Assembly: GCA_017458125.1 (NCBI GenBank)
Contig: JAFTGB010000018.1
Span: 1-64,000 of the forward strand
Direction of reading: 5' to 3'
Source: Prevotella sp.
Lineage (GTDB): Bacteria > Bacteroidota > Bacteroidia > Bacteroidales > Bacteroidaceae
Length of the DNA: 64,000 nt
Shown here piece after piece: positions 1 through 8,681 of the stretch. Position numbers and translations under genes: made by a program. The notes below the pieces were generated by a model. That model worked only from the letters and a program-made list of their open reading frames with translations. It had not been told where the DNA came from and made no database searches. Every line of letters begins with the position of its first letter. Positions within the stretch are counted from its first letter, which is position 1.

Positions 1-227
1 TAAAAGTTCTTAATCATTGGGGCATGAAGATGGCGCGAGTCTGATTCTGTGCATCCAGTTCAGAGGCATCGCCAAACGCCGTTCTCGCAGATACAAGTCT
101 CAGCCCGCGCCTAAACGCGAGCATCAACTCTTTTCTTCTTGCGAGATATTTTGGCGAAATTTCTGAACTAAGAATCAAAAAGTCAACGCTTCTTATGTCG
201 TTCTATGTTATGTTCTATCCACTCATG
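1..227. other. Left-edge non-coding stretch
   Basis: No reading frame in this stretch looks like a recognisable protein and no tRNA or rRNA is visible. It lies downstream of the stop codon of the KilA-N gene, which is transcribed leftwards towards the window edge. It may be part of a gene or element that continues outside the window; nothing in it supports a specific call. Confidence 0.4.
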
Positions 228-1028
228 TCATTTTAACAGGTTTCTATTATCGTCGTTCTCCAATACACGCATCTGATTGATGGCTATCTGATTGAGCCGT
301 ACAAGGCGTTCGCCCTGTGGCACTCTCTCATCAATGAGAACGGCATTGATGTTCTCCATATTTGCCAGGCAAATGAGTTCGTTGATGGAAGCATAATCAC
401 GGATATTCCCTTTCAGTTCAGGATGGGCTTCACGCCATTGCTTGGCCGTCTGTCCGAACATGGCAACATTGAGCACGTCTGCTTCCTCTGCATAGATGAT
501 GCTGGCCTGTGCTGCCGTCACCTCTTCAGGGATTAGGTTCTGCTTGATAGCGTCCGTGTGAATGCGGTAGTTGATTTTGGACAGCTCACGCTTCGCTGTC
601 CATCCAAGTTGCTTTTGCTCCTCGTCTTTCAGCCTTTGGAACTCACGTATCAGATATACCTTGAACTCTGGGCTTATCCACATGGCAAACTCAAAGGCAA
701 TGTCTTTGTGGGCGTATGTGCCACCATAACGCCCTGCCTTTGAGATAATACCGATGGCATTAGTCTTCTCTGTCCACTCTTTGGCACTGAGACGGAAACG
801 GTTCAATCCGGCCTGAGATTTAATTATGTCGAATTCGGCACAATTAAAATTCGGATTCATCAACCGCTCCCATATTCCAAGGAACTCTATGGTGTTGCGA
901 TTGCGTAGCCAGTTAGAGAAGAAGAACTCACCATCTTTAGCCTTCAACATGTCTGTCAGGCTGATGTAGTCATCTTCATTCTGCCTAATGACCGTTATCT
1001 GCGTATTCTGTACTGTTATCTTTGCCAT
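228..1028 (-). CDS. KilA-N domain protein (phage-type, possible DNA-binding)
   Basis: The predicted product is about 266 residues. The first ~110 residues match the KilA-N pattern (an early MAKITV strand, then the DDYISLTDM segment, a NWLRNRNT stretch, a GGTYAHKDIAFEFAMWISPEF block and a YLIREFQRLKDEE helix). KilA-N proteins occur in phages and mobile elements of Bacteroidales; the domain is thought to bind nucleic acid, but the role of this family is not established. The start at 1028 is preferred over the in-frame codon at 1061 because a TAACTTTG promoter box covers 1059-1066, so the longer form would lie outside the transcript. The gene sits alone in AT-rich DNA unlike the GC-rich genes that follow, which fits horizontal acquisition. 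The C-terminal half (from about residue 120) is a helical region I cannot assign. Confidence 0.85.
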   Translation of the reverse strand: MAKITVQNTQITVIRQNEDDYISLTDMLKAKDGEFFFSNWLRNRNTIEFLGIWERLMNPNFNCAEFDIIKSQAGLNRFRLSAKEWTEKTNAIGIISKAGRYGGTYAHKDIAFEFAMWISPEFKVYLIREFQRLKDEEQKQLGWTAKRELSKINYRIHTDAIKQNLIPEEVTAAQASIIYAEEADVLNVAMFGQTAKQWREAHPELKGNIRDYASINELICLANMENINAVLIDERVPQGERLVRLNQIAINQMRVLENDDNRNLLK

Positions 1029-1058
1029 ATTGTCTGCTGTTTTACAAACTTTGCGCCG

Positions 1059-1091
1059 CAAAGTTAATCATTTTCTACCAATTATAGGCAA
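1059..1091 (-). promoter_or_regulatory. Likely Bacteroidetes promoter for the KilA-N gene
   Basis: On the minus strand TAACTTTG lies at 1059-1066 with a TTG at 1089-1091. The spacer is 22 bp, longer than the usual 19-20, so the -33 assignment is weak. The -7 box is good and predicts a short leader of about 24 nt before the start at 1028. Confidence 0.45.
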
Positions 1092-1574
1092 CTTGCCATA
1101 TCAAATAAGGTGAAGACACCAGTTTTTACATCATTTTAGCCTCAAAGTACCACCTCAATCTTTCCTTTCCCTACCTTTTTGATTCACTTTGTACCAAAGA
1201 TTACCTGTCTGGCGACACATAAACATTAGATAATCCGTTCACACTCGGCAAAGCAAAAGTAAACTATTGTTTTGCTCTCGCTTAATCACGGATTTGGCAC
1301 GATTGAAAATCAAAATTGAAGGCTGGTTTTGCTCTGCAATACTCTTAGATTTCCCATTTTTCGCTATTGCACTTTTTTGTACCTTTCAATTTTGGAAGCA
1401 CCTCGTTTTCGCCTGTGTTTCATTACTTGCAAAAGTTTGAAGCATTCCAACATGAAGCCGCAAGGGTAAAAGTACGAATAAATTACCAAACAGGCTGAAA
1501 AACATCACCAAAATTGTAAAGTGTGCCAACGGTCGATTTTGTCCGTTTTTTGGTAAAGTGTGTACGAAAAGTAA
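1092..1574. other. AT-rich non-coding stretch
   Basis: About 480 bp between the KilA-N promoter and the cysK-side terminator. Short open frames here (for example 1386-1601 on the minus strand) have no family resemblance and no promoter or ribosome-site support. I see no recognisable RNA gene or repeat. It probably belongs to the same accessory segment as the KilA-N gene. Confidence 0.4.
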
Positions 1575-1600
1575 TGAGGAGTTGTCCGGACAACTCCTCA
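1575..1600. terminator. Perfect 26-bp palindrome, terminator-like
   Basis: The sequence is a perfect palindrome centred between 1587 and 1588, so each arm is 13 nt (TGAGGAGTTGTCC and its complement). On the plus strand it is followed by TTTTTATTTTTTATTTTTTA. It lies 27 bp beyond the cysK stop codon and could end cysK transcription from the minus strand as well as any plus-strand transcript. With no loop it could also be an operator, but the flanking T-tract favours a terminator. Confidence 0.6.
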
Positions 1601-1627
1601 TTTTTATTTTTTATTTTTTATTTTTCA

Positions 1628-2575
1628 TCACAGCGGGTACTCGTCGAAGGCGTAGAGCACTGTCGAGAGATAGCGCTCGCCGGTGTCAGGCAGCAGCACG
1701 ACCACGCGCTTGCCCTTGTTCTCGGGACGGCCAGCCACCTGGATGGCGGCGTAGAGGGCGGCACCGGCAGAGATGCCTACCAGCAGGCCTTCCTGCTGAG
1801 CCACTTCGCGTCCGGTGCGGATGGCGTCGTCGTTGTCTACGTCGAACACCTCGTCGACATACTGGCTGCTGTAGGTCTTTGGCACGAAGCCGGCACCGAT
1901 GCCCTGTATCTTGTGCGGGCCGCTCTGTCCGCCGTTCAGCACAGGACTCGACTTGGGCTCGACGGCCACCACCTTGACCGAAGGCTTCTGCTCCTTCAGA
2001 TACCGGGCCACGCCCGACACGGTGCCGCCAGTGCCCACGCCTGCCACGAAGATGTCGACTTCGCCGTCGGTCTGAGCCCAGACTTCAGGTCCCGTGGTGG
2101 CATAGTGCTTGGCGGGGTTGGCGGGGTTCTCGAACTGCTGCAGGATGACGGCTCCGGGGATGTTGTCGCGCAGCTGCTCAGCAGCGCGTATGGCTCCCGG
2201 CATGCCGTCCTTGCCCGGCGTCAGCCTGACCTCGGCACCGTAGGCTTTCACCAGGTTGCGGCGCTCAATGCTCATGGTCTCGGGCATGGTGAGGATGAGG
2301 CGGTAGCCCTTGACGGCCGAGACGAGAGCCAGTCCAACGCCGGTGTTTCCCGATGTGGGTTCGATGATGGTGGCGCCGGGTTTGAGTATGCCTTTCTGCT
2401 CGGCGTCCTCAATCATGGCCAGGGCTATGCGGTCTTTGACGCTGCCGCCGGGGTTGAAGAACTCTACTTTGGCAATGACGGGTGTCTGCAGGCCCTTTGC
2501 CTGTGAATACTTGATGAGCTCCAAAAGTGGGGTGTTGCCGACGAGCTCAGTCAGCTGTTTTGCAATCTTTGACAT
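1628..2575 (-). CDS. cysK: Cysteine synthase A (O-acetylserine sulfhydrylase)
   Basis: 315 residues, the normal length for CysK. The enzyme makes L-cysteine from O-acetylserine and sulfide with PLP in the cytosol. The N-terminal GNTPLLEL motif, the PLP lysine in GGSVKDR (K47), the substrate/phosphate loop PTSGNTG (73-79) and a GxGTGGT phosphate-cup motif are all present. It lies immediately downstream of metY on the same strand, separated by a 168-bp microrepeat-rich spacer, so the pair forms a sulfur-assimilation neighbourhood. No dedicated promoter is obvious in the spacer. CysM-type sulfocysteine synthases are the main alternative, but the overall sequence is CysK-like. Confidence 0.96.
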   Translation of the reverse strand: MSKIAKQLTELVGNTPLLELIKYSQAKGLQTPVIAKVEFFNPGGSVKDRIALAMIEDAEQKGILKPGATIIEPTSGNTGVGLALVSAVKGYRLILTMPETMSIERRNLVKAYGAEVRLTPGKDGMPGAIRAAEQLRDNIPGAVILQQFENPANPAKHYATTGPEVWAQTDGEVDIFVAGVGTGGTVSGVARYLKEQKPSVKVVAVEPKSSPVLNGGQSGPHKIQGIGAGFVPKTYSSQYVDEVFDVDNDDAIRTGREVAQQEGLLVGISAGAALYAAIQVAGRPENKGKRVVVLLPDTGERYLSTVLYAFDEYPL

Positions 2576-2582
2576 GATGATT

Positions 2583-2735
2583 ATTTGACTATTTTACTAT
2601 TTCACTATTTGACTATTGTTATTTTCGATTTACGGATTTTCGATTTACGGATTTTCGATTTACAGTATTTTCGATTTTCGATTTAATACTTTATCCGCTT
2701 CGTCATTTCTTCATTTCTCATTACTCATTTGGAAC
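2583..2735. repeat. Microrepeat-rich spacer, copy 1 (inverted relative to 5561-5735)
   Basis: The stretch is built of drifting short repeats. There are runs of 'tttgactatt' variants, three successive copies of a 15-nt word 'ttttcgatttacgga' from about 2623, then 'ttcatttctcattactcattt', and it ends with a small hairpin GGAACGAAGTTCC next to the metY stop. Read on the opposite strand it matches 5561-5735 almost word for word. It contains no plausible gene. Confidence 0.75.
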
Positions 2736-2743
2736 GAAGTTCC

Positions 2744-4036
2744 TTAAATCTTCTCCAGCGCCTGACGGATGTCGTCCAGGATGTCGTCGATGTGCTCCGT
2801 GCCTATGCTCAGGCGCACTGTCGACGGCGTGATGTGCTGCTCCTTCAGCTCCTCGGGCGACAGCTGCGAGTGCGTTGTCGTGTAGGGGTGTATGACGAGA
2901 CTCTTCACGTCAGCTACGTTGGCCAGCAGAGAGAATATCTCCAGTGAGTCGATGAAGCGCCAGGCCTCCTGTTCGCCGCCCTTGATCTCGAAGGTGAAGA
3001 TGCTGCCGGCACCCTTCGGGAAATACTTCTTGTATAGCTCGTGGTCAGGGTGCGAGGGCAGGCTGGGATGGTTCACGCGGGCCACCTTGGGATGGCTGGC
3101 CAGAAACTCAACCACCTTGAGGGCGTTCTCCACATGACGCTCCACGCGCAGCGACAGCGTTTCGAGTCCCTGCAATAGTATAAACGCGTTAAATGGTGAA
3201 ATTGTTGCGCCGGTGTCCCTTAAAATGACGGCACGGATGCGGGTGACGAAGGCTGCGGCACCTGCCACGTCGGCAAAGACGGCTCCGTGGTACGACGGGT
3301 CGGGCTTGGCCAGGGTGGGGAAGAGGTCGGCATTTGCTTTCCAGTCGAAAGAGCCTCCGTCGACGATGACGCCTCCGAGGCTGGAGCCGTGTCCGCCGAT
3401 GAACTTCGTGGCCGAGTGGACCACGATGTCGGCACCGTGCTCCAAAGGTCGGATGAGGTAGGGTGTGCCGAAGGTGTTGTCGACGATGAGCGGCAGGTGG
3501 TGGCGGTGTGCCACCTCGGCCACGCCCTCGATGTTGAGGATGTCGCTGTTGGGATTGCCGAAGGTCTCTGCGTATATGGCTCGCGTGTTAGGTTGTATGG
3601 CTGCTTCGAGTGCCTTCAGGTCGTTGACGTTGACGATGGTGTTCGACACGCCCTGATTGGCCAGCGTATGGGTTATCAGGTTGTAGGAGCCGCCATAGAG
3701 GTTGTCGGCAGCCACGATGTGCTGTCCGTTGAGCACGATGTTCTGCAGGGCGTATGTGACGGCGGCAGCACCCGAGGCCACAGCCAGTCCGGCCACGCCG
3801 CCTTCCAGTGCGGCCACACGGTCTTCAAACACGCCTTGTGTCGAGTTGGTCAGGCGACCGTAGATGTTGCCGGCATCGCGCAGTCCGAAGCGGTCGGCGG
3901 CGTGCTGCGAGTTACGGAAAACGTAGCTGGTAGTCTGGTAGATGGGCACGGCGCGGGCGTCGGTGGCAGGGTCGGCCTGTTCCTGTCCTACATGCAGTTG
4001 AAGAGTCTCGAAACGGTAGTTCTTTTTTGTACTCAT
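2744..4036 (-). CDS. metY: O-acetylhomoserine sulfhydrylase (PLP-dependent)
   Basis: 430 residues, the usual MetY length and longer than cystathionine gamma-synthases (about 380). It converts O-acetylhomoserine plus sulfide to homocysteine. Visible features are the N-terminal ETLQLHVGQ with the PIYQTTSYVF strand typical of the Cys/Met-metabolism PLP family, the cofactor tyrosine/arginine segment IYGRLTNST (59-67), and the PLP lysine K211 in HSATKFIGGHG. The homocysteine it makes is the substrate of the methionine synthase at 8.7-11.4 kb. It has its own Bacteroidetes promoter at 4097-4128. O-acetylhomoserine rather than O-succinylhomoserine is inferred from the family. Confidence 0.95.
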   Translation of the reverse strand: MSTKKNYRFETLQLHVGQEQADPATDARAVPIYQTTSYVFRNSQHAADRFGLRDAGNIYGRLTNSTQGVFEDRVAALEGGVAGLAVASGAAAVTYALQNIVLNGQHIVAADNLYGGSYNLITHTLANQGVSNTIVNVNDLKALEAAIQPNTRAIYAETFGNPNSDILNIEGVAEVAHRHHLPLIVDNTFGTPYLIRPLEHGADIVVHSATKFIGGHGSSLGGVIVDGGSFDWKANADLFPTLAKPDPSYHGAVFADVAGAAAFVTRIRAVILRDTGATISPFNAFILLQGLETLSLRVERHVENALKVVEFLASHPKVARVNHPSLPSHPDHELYKKYFPKGAGSIFTFEIKGGEQEAWRFIDSLEIFSLLANVADVKSLVIHPYTTTHSQLSPEELKEQHITPSTVRLSIGTEHIDDILDDIRQALEKI

Positions 4037-4096
4037 AGCTTTGTTCCTTTCTTTTAATTATTTATTTTGTTGTTTTATTGTGTTGATTTCTGGGTG

Positions 4097-4128
4097 CAAA
4101 GTTACGGTGTTTGGTGATATTAACCAAA
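4097..4128 (-). promoter_or_regulatory. Bacteroidetes promoter for metY
   Basis: On the minus strand TTTG (4125-4128) and TAACTTTG (4097-4104) are separated by 20 bp, matching the TTTG-N19-20-TAnnTTTG consensus of the Bacteroidetes primary sigma factor. The expected transcription start lies about 50 nt upstream of the metY ATG. Confidence 0.75.
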
Positions 4129-4239
4129 TTTTTTCATGTATTTGGAAAAAACACCTTTGCTGTCCGATTTTCTCGGGCGCTTTTGCTTTTCGGGTGTCTT
4201 TTACGTTGACGTTTTGGAATGATATTCTTTTCGCGCTTT

Positions 4240-4270
4240 TTTGCCGTCTCATAAAAAAAGTGTAACTTTG
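4240..4270 (+). promoter_or_regulatory. Bacteroidetes promoter for queA
   Basis: TTTG (4240-4243), a 19-bp spacer and TAACTTTG (4263-4270) match the consensus exactly. The -7 box ends only 15 nt before the ATG at 4286, so the leader is expected to be under 12 nt. Confidence 0.78.
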
Positions 4271-4285
4271 CCCGCTGAAAGTGTT

Positions 4286-5548
4286 ATGAATACGAAAGAA
4301 ATACATATCAGCGATTATAGCTATGAGCTGCCTGACGACCGCATAGCCAAGTATCCCATGGCTGAGCGCGACCACTCCAAGTTGCTTATATATAATAAAG
4401 GTGTAGTGACGGAAGACGTGTTCTACCGTCTGCCCGAGCATCTGCCCCAGGGAGCACTGATGGTGTTCAACAACACGCGGGTCATCCAGGCCCGCCTGCA
4501 CTTCCGCAAGGACCATGAGTCGGCTTCGCAGCAGGGTGCGCTCATCGAGGTGTTCCTGCTGGAGCCCTCGTCGCCTGCCGACTACGAGCAGATGTTCCAG
4601 CAGACCTCGTGCTGCACATGGCTCTGCCTGATAGGCAACCAGAAGAAGTGGAAGACGGGTACGCTATGCCGCACGGTAGAGACAGCCCACGGACTGCTCA
4701 CCCTGAAAGCCACCCGGCAGGGCGAGCAAGGCACCAGCCAGGTGGTAGCCTTTGAGTGGTCGGTTGCCAGTGCGGAGGACTCGTCGGCACGACAGCCCCT
4801 GTCGTTTGCCGAGGTGCTCGACGCCGTGGGCGAGTTGCCCATTCCTCCCTATCTGAACCGCGAGAGTCAGGAGAGCGACAAGACGACATACCAGACGGTG
4901 TACTCCAAGATAAAAGGCAGCGTGGCGGCTCCCACGGCAGGCCTGCACTTCACCAGCCGCGTGCTGGCCGACATAGACCGTCGCGGCATAGCGCGCGAGG
5001 AGCTGACGCTGCACGTCGGTGCCGGCACCTTCCGTCCCGTGAAGAGCGAGACCATTGGCGAGCACCCCATGCACACGGAGTACGTTGCCGTGCGTCGCCA
5101 GACCCTTGACAAGCTCATTGCCCACGGGGGCCATGCCATTGCCGTAGGCACCACCAGCGTGCGTACGTTGGAGAGCCTGTACTACATGGGGCTGAAGGTG
5201 ATGGCCCATGCCGACGTGACGGAAGAGGCGTTGCATGTGGCCCAGTGGGAGCCCTATGATGTTACGGGTGAGTTGCCCACGTCAGAGGAGGCGCTATGTG
5301 CCCTTCGCGACTGGATGGTGCGCCACGGGCTGACGACGCTGCACAGCAGTACGCAGATTATCATAGCCCCGGGCTACGACTACAAGGTTGTGCAGATGCT
5401 CGTCACCAATTTCCATCAACCCCAGTCCACACTGCTGTTGCTGGTCAGTGCCTTTGTCAAAGGCGACTGGCGCAAGATCTACGACTACGCCCTTGCCCAC
5501 GACTTCCGTTTCCTGAGCTACGGCGACTCGTCGCTGATTATTCCATAG
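4286..5548 (+). CDS. queA: tRNA preQ1(34) S-adenosylmethionine ribosyltransferase-isomerase
   Basis: 420 residues. QueA transfers and isomerises the ribosyl group of SAM onto preQ1 at tRNA position 34, giving epoxyqueuosine. Family hallmarks are DYSYELPDDRIAKYP near the N-terminus, VFNNTRVIQARL, the conserved AAPTAGLHFT block, HVGAGTFRPV and the C-terminal NFHQPQSTLLLLVSAF. The ATG at 4286 is chosen because the promoter -7 box ends at 4270 and the protein family begins with this segment. The gene includes a moderately variable segment around residues 115-165 before the conserved core. It is monocistronic in appearance and is followed by the second microrepeat spacer. Confidence 0.96.
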   Translation: MNTKEIHISDYSYELPDDRIAKYPMAERDHSKLLIYNKGVVTEDVFYRLPEHLPQGALMVFNNTRVIQARLHFRKDHESASQQGALIEVFLLEPSSPADYEQMFQQTSCCTWLCLIGNQKKWKTGTLCRTVETAHGLLTLKATRQGEQGTSQVVAFEWSVASAEDSSARQPLSFAEVLDAVGELPIPPYLNRESQESDKTTYQTVYSKIKGSVAAPTAGLHFTSRVLADIDRRGIAREELTLHVGAGTFRPVKSETIGEHPMHTEYVAVRRQTLDKLIAHGGHAIAVGTTSVRTLESLYYMGLKVMAHADVTEEALHVAQWEPYDVTGELPTSEEALCALRDWMVRHGLTTLHSSTQIIIAPGYDYKVVQMLVTNFHQPQSTLLLLVSAFVKGDWRKIYDYALAHDFRFLSYGDSSLIIP

Positions 5549-5560
5549 GGAGCTGACGCT

Positions 5561-5735
5561 CCAAATGAGTAATGAGAAATGAGTAATGAGAAATGTAAAT
5601 GAGAAATGAAGTAATGACGAAGCGGATAAAGTATTAAATCGAAAATCGAAAATACCGTAAATCGAAAATACTGTAAAAATACCGTAAATCGAAAATAACA
5701 ATAGTAAAATTGTCAAATCGTCCAATAGTCAAATA
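5561..5735. repeat. Microrepeat-rich spacer, copy 2 (inverted relative to 2583-2735)
   Basis: Immediately after the queA stop there is a small hairpin GGAGCTGACGCTCC, followed by repeated 'aatgagtaatgagaaatga' words, 'aagcggataaagtattaaatcg', repeated 'aaaataccgtaaatcg' words and 'atagtcaaataac'. Reverse-complemented it matches 2583-2735 through most of its length, so the two copies face each other across metY and queA. No gene is visible in it. The downstream nadE start at 5741 follows directly. Confidence 0.75.
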
Positions 5736-5740
5736 ACAAG

Positions 5741-7666
5741 ATGCGTTACGGATTCATTAAGGTTGCTGCCGCTGTTCCAGCCGTCAAGGTGGCGGATGTG
5801 GAATATAACGTGCAGGAGATAGAGAAACTGATTGCTCTGGCTGATAGTGAGCATGTGGAAGTGGTATGCTTCCCCGAGTTGAGCCTGACGGGATATACCT
5901 GTCAGGACCTGTTCAAGGAGCGTCTGCTGCTCAGAGAGACCGAGGTGGGGCTGCTCATGCTGCTCGACTTCACCCGCAAGCTCGATATCATCACCGTCGT
6001 GGGACTGCCCGTGCAGGCAGGAGGCCTGCTGCTCAACTGTGCTGCCGTCATCCAGCACGGCAGCATACTGGGGCTGGTGCCCAAGACCTACCTGCCCAAC
6101 TACAACGAGTTCTATGAGAAGCGCTGGTTTGCCTCGTCGCAGGACCTGGAGTCCTGCGACATCTACCTGGCAGGCTCGCCCGTCACCCTGTCGTCGGAAC
6201 CCAAGCTGTTCACGACGGCTGACGGCATGAAGTTCGGCGTGGAGATATGTGAAGACGTATGGGCTCCCGTTCCGCCCAGCAACAACCTGACCATGGCCGG
6301 TGCCGACATCATCTTCAACTGTTCGGCCAGCAACGAGCTGATAGGCAAGCATGCCTACCTGAGGTCGCTGTTAGCCCAGCAGAGTGCGCGCACCATGAGC
6401 GGCTACGTGTATGCGTCGTGCGGCTTCGGCGAGTCCACGCAGGATGTCGTCTACGGAGGCAACGCCATGATTTTCGAGAATGGCCAGCTGCTGGCCGAAG
6501 GCTCCCGCTTCTCGCTGCAGCCGCAGCTGCAGGTGGCACAGATTGACGTGGAGCGGCTGCGCACCGAGCGGCACACCAACTCCACCTTCATCAATGCCCA
6601 GCGCGGTGCCCATGCTGTCACCGTCGAGGCACGTCCGGCAGCCGGTGAGCATCCGTTCACTCTGACACGCCCGGTTGACGCCCATCCCTTCATCCCCGCC
6701 GACAGCATGATGGCCGAAAGCTGCGAGGAGATACTCAACATTCAGACCATGGGCCTGGCCAAGCGACTCGTCCACACCCACTGTCAGCATGTCGTCATCG
6801 GCATCAGCGGAGGGCTGGACTCCACGCTGGCCCTGTTGGTGTGCGTGCGCACCTTCGACAAGTTAGGCTTCGGCCGTAAGGGCATTGTAGGCATCACCAT
6901 GCCGGGCTTCGGCACCACTGACCGCACTCACGACAATGCCACCTCGCTCATGCAGACGTTAGGCATTTCGCAGATGGAGATTTCGATAGCCAAAGCCGTC
7001 ACCCAGCATTTCGAGGACATCGGCCACGACGCCTCCCACCACGATGCCACATACGAGAATGCCCAGGCCCGTGAGCGCACGCAGATACTGATGGATATGG
7101 CCAACAAGCTCAACGCACTGGTTGTAGGCACTGGCGACCTGTCGGAGCTGGCATTGGGATGGGCCACCTATAATGGCGACCACATGTCGATGTACGGCGT
7201 CAATGGCGGAGTGCCCAAGACACTCATCAAGTCCCTGGTCAACTACATTGCCATGCTGCCCGCCTTCAGTGCCCAGCGCGACACGCTCATCGACATCATT
7301 CATACCCCCATCTCGCCGGAGCTGACACCTGCCGACACCGACGGACACATACAGCAGAAGACCGAAGACCTGGTTGGCCCCTACGAGTTGCATGACTTCT
7401 TCCTCTATTACTTCATGCGCTACGGTTTCACACCGTCCAAAATCTTCATCATGGCGCAGAAAGCCTTTGAAGGCACTTACGACGACGCCACCATCAAGAA
7501 GTGGCTCACCACGTTCTGCCGCCGTTTCTTCTCACAACAGTTCAAGCGCTCCTGTCTGCCCGACGGACCCAAGGTGGGCAGCGTCTCGCTGTCGCCGCGC
7601 GGCGACTGGCGCATGGCCAGCGACGCCTCTAATGCCTTGTGGCTGAAGGAGTGTGAGAAACTTTGA
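5741..7666 (+). CDS. nadE: Glutamine-dependent NAD+ synthetase
   Basis: 641 residues, the two-domain glutamine-dependent form. It amidates deamido-NAD to NAD+ using ATP and ammonia released from glutamine. The N-terminal nitrilase-fold glutaminase carries the expected triad: E46 ([10 protein letters not shown]), K115 (VPKTYLPN) and C170 (GVEICEDVW). The C-terminal synthetase has the PP-loop SGGLDST (356-362). It heads a compact plus-strand run: 15 bp separate it from the DMP19-family gene, which overlaps smpB, which overlaps metH. Co-transcription is likely; no internal promoter was seen. Confidence 0.97.
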   Translation: MRYGFIKVAAAVPAVKVADVEYNVQEIEKLIALADSEHVEVVCFPELSLTGYTCQDLFKERLLLRETEVGLLMLLDFTRKLDIITVVGLPVQAGGLLLNCAAVIQHGSILGLVPKTYLPNYNEFYEKRWFASSQDLESCDIYLAGSPVTLSSEPKLFTTADGMKFGVEICEDVWAPVPPSNNLTMAGADIIFNCSASNELIGKHAYLRSLLAQQSARTMSGYVYASCGFGESTQDVVYGGNAMIFENGQLLAEGSRFSLQPQLQVAQIDVERLRTERHTNSTFINAQRGAHAVTVEARPAAGEHPFTLTRPVDAHPFIPADSMMAESCEEILNIQTMGLAKRLVHTHCQHVVIGISGGLDSTLALLVCVRTFDKLGFGRKGIVGITMPGFGTTDRTHDNATSLMQTLGISQMEISIAKAVTQHFEDIGHDASHHDATYENAQARERTQILMDMANKLNALVVGTGDLSELALGWATYNGDHMSMYGVNGGVPKTLIKSLVNYIAMLPAFSAQRDTLIDIIHTPISPELTPADTDGHIQQKTEDLVGPYELHDFFLYYFMRYGFTPSKIFIMAQKAFEGTYDDATIKKWLTTFCRRFFSQQFKRSCLPDGPKVGSVSLSPRGDWRMASDASNALWLKECEKL

Positions 7667-7681
7667 AAACAAGTACAGACT

Positions 7682-8203
7682 ATGACTAAGGTAACGATAA
7701 CAGACGAGGAGCTGCGCAGTGCTGCTGCCGAGGGCATGGACGCTTTTCTTGGCACCATCGTGTCAGCCATCCGCAAGGCTATAGGGGGCGAGCTGACGAC
7801 GGAGACGCTGGGCATGCTCAACAGCGACCAGATAACGCTCCTGGCTTGGGACACCCTGCATGAGGAGGTCATGGACGGAGGCTTCGTACAGCTCATTCAC
7901 AATGGCTACGGGCTTTTCATCTTCAAGAACCCGCTGGCCAAAGCCCTGAAGCTATGGGGACTGCGCGACCTGTCGAAGCTCATCTATAATGCCCACACCC
8001 TCTACGAGAAGTACCACGAGGTCTTGGAGCGCGACTATTCTGACGACGAGTTCATGGCGCTCTTTGAGCAGTACCCTGAGTTCGACGACTTAGACGACGA
8101 GTTCGTTGAGCAGGAAGAGGCGTGGACAGCCCAGATAGCCCATTACGTTGACGATCACCTCGACCGCTTTGTCACCGTTGCCCCCCAGAGTAACTATGAA
8201 TAA
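7682..8203 (+). CDS. DMP19 / DUF4375 family protein
   Basis: 173 residues, acidic and mostly helical. The pattern '[24 protein letters not shown]' and the following '[21 protein letters not shown]' match the DMP19 (DUF4375) family, named after a Neisseria DNA-mimic protein. DMP19-type proteins are proposed to imitate DNA charge, but many members are of unknown role and I infer none here. The C-terminal third is rich in D/E. It lies between nadE and smpB, overlapping the smpB start by 8 nt. Confidence 0.82.
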   Translation: MTKVTITDEELRSAAAEGMDAFLGTIVSAIRKAIGGELTTETLGMLNSDQITLLAWDTLHEEVMDGGFVQLIHNGYGLFIFKNPLAKALKLWGLRDLSKLIYNAHTLYEKYHEVLERDYSDDEFMALFEQYPEFDDLDDEFVEQEEAWTAQIAHYVDDHLDRFVTVAPQSNYE

Positions 8204-8681
8204 GGAACAAGAACAAATCAGGAAGAACAGTCCTGTCAACATCAAGAACAAGAAAGCCTCCTTCGAGTATTTCTTCATCGAGACCTTCACCGCCGGCATC
8301 GTGCTGACGGGAACGGAAATCAAGAGCATCCGTCAGGGCAAGGCCTCGCTGGTGGACACCTACTGCTACATCACCGGCGGCGAGATGTGGGTCAAGGGCA
8401 TGAGCGTGTCGCCCTACTTCTACGGCTCCTACAACAACCACGAGATGAAGCGCGACCGCAAGCTGCTGCTTACGCGCCGCGAGATACAGAAGCTGGCCTC
8501 GGCCACCAAGCAGACGGGCTACACCATAGTGCCCCTGCTGGTGTTCATCGACGAGCACGGGCGTGCCAAGATGGACATTGCCCTGTGTAAGGGTAAGAAA
8601 GAGTTTGACAAGCGTCAGACGCTGAAGGAGAAAGAAGACCGCCGCGAGATGGATCGCGCTATGAAAGTATGGAAAAGGTAA
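8196..8681 (+). CDS. smpB: SsrA-binding protein (trans-translation)
   Basis: 161 residues, normal for SmpB. It binds tmRNA and is required to rescue stalled ribosomes. The motifs [45 protein letters not shown] and the C-terminal basic tail region [19 protein letters not shown] are diagnostic. ATG 8196 is chosen over an upstream in-frame codon at 8148 because the shorter protein begins like the family and overlaps the preceding stop by 8 nt (ATGAATAA). It overlaps the metH start by 13 nt. The tmRNA gene itself is not in the window. Confidence 0.96.
   Translation: MNKEQEQIRKNSPVNIKNKKASFEYFFIETFTAGIVLTGTEIKSIRQGKASLVDTYCYITGGEMWVKGMSVSPYFYGSYNNHEMKRDRKLLLTRREIQKLASATKQTGYTIVPLLVFIDEHGRAKMDIALCKGKKEFDKRQTLKEKEDRREMDRAMKVWKR

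Noticed and set aside
1386-1601. 71-codon minus-strand frame in the left gap
   Set aside because: No recognisable family, Phe/Leu-rich, and it crosses the palindromic terminator at 1575-1600.
1523-2506. Long open frame on the plus strand opposite cysK
   Set aside because: It is the reverse reading of a GC-rich cysK gene with clear family motifs; the opposite product is Val/Gly/His-rich with no family resemblance.
3287-4057. 256-codon open frame opposite metY
   Set aside because: Antisense reading of a conserved PLP enzyme; composition (Val, Gly, Asp, His repeated) is typical of a codon-bias shadow.
2583-5735. Inverted spacer copies as ends of a transposon carrying metY-queA
   Set aside because: No transposase or target duplications, the enclosed genes are housekeeping, and the copies are word arrays rather than defined terminal repeats.
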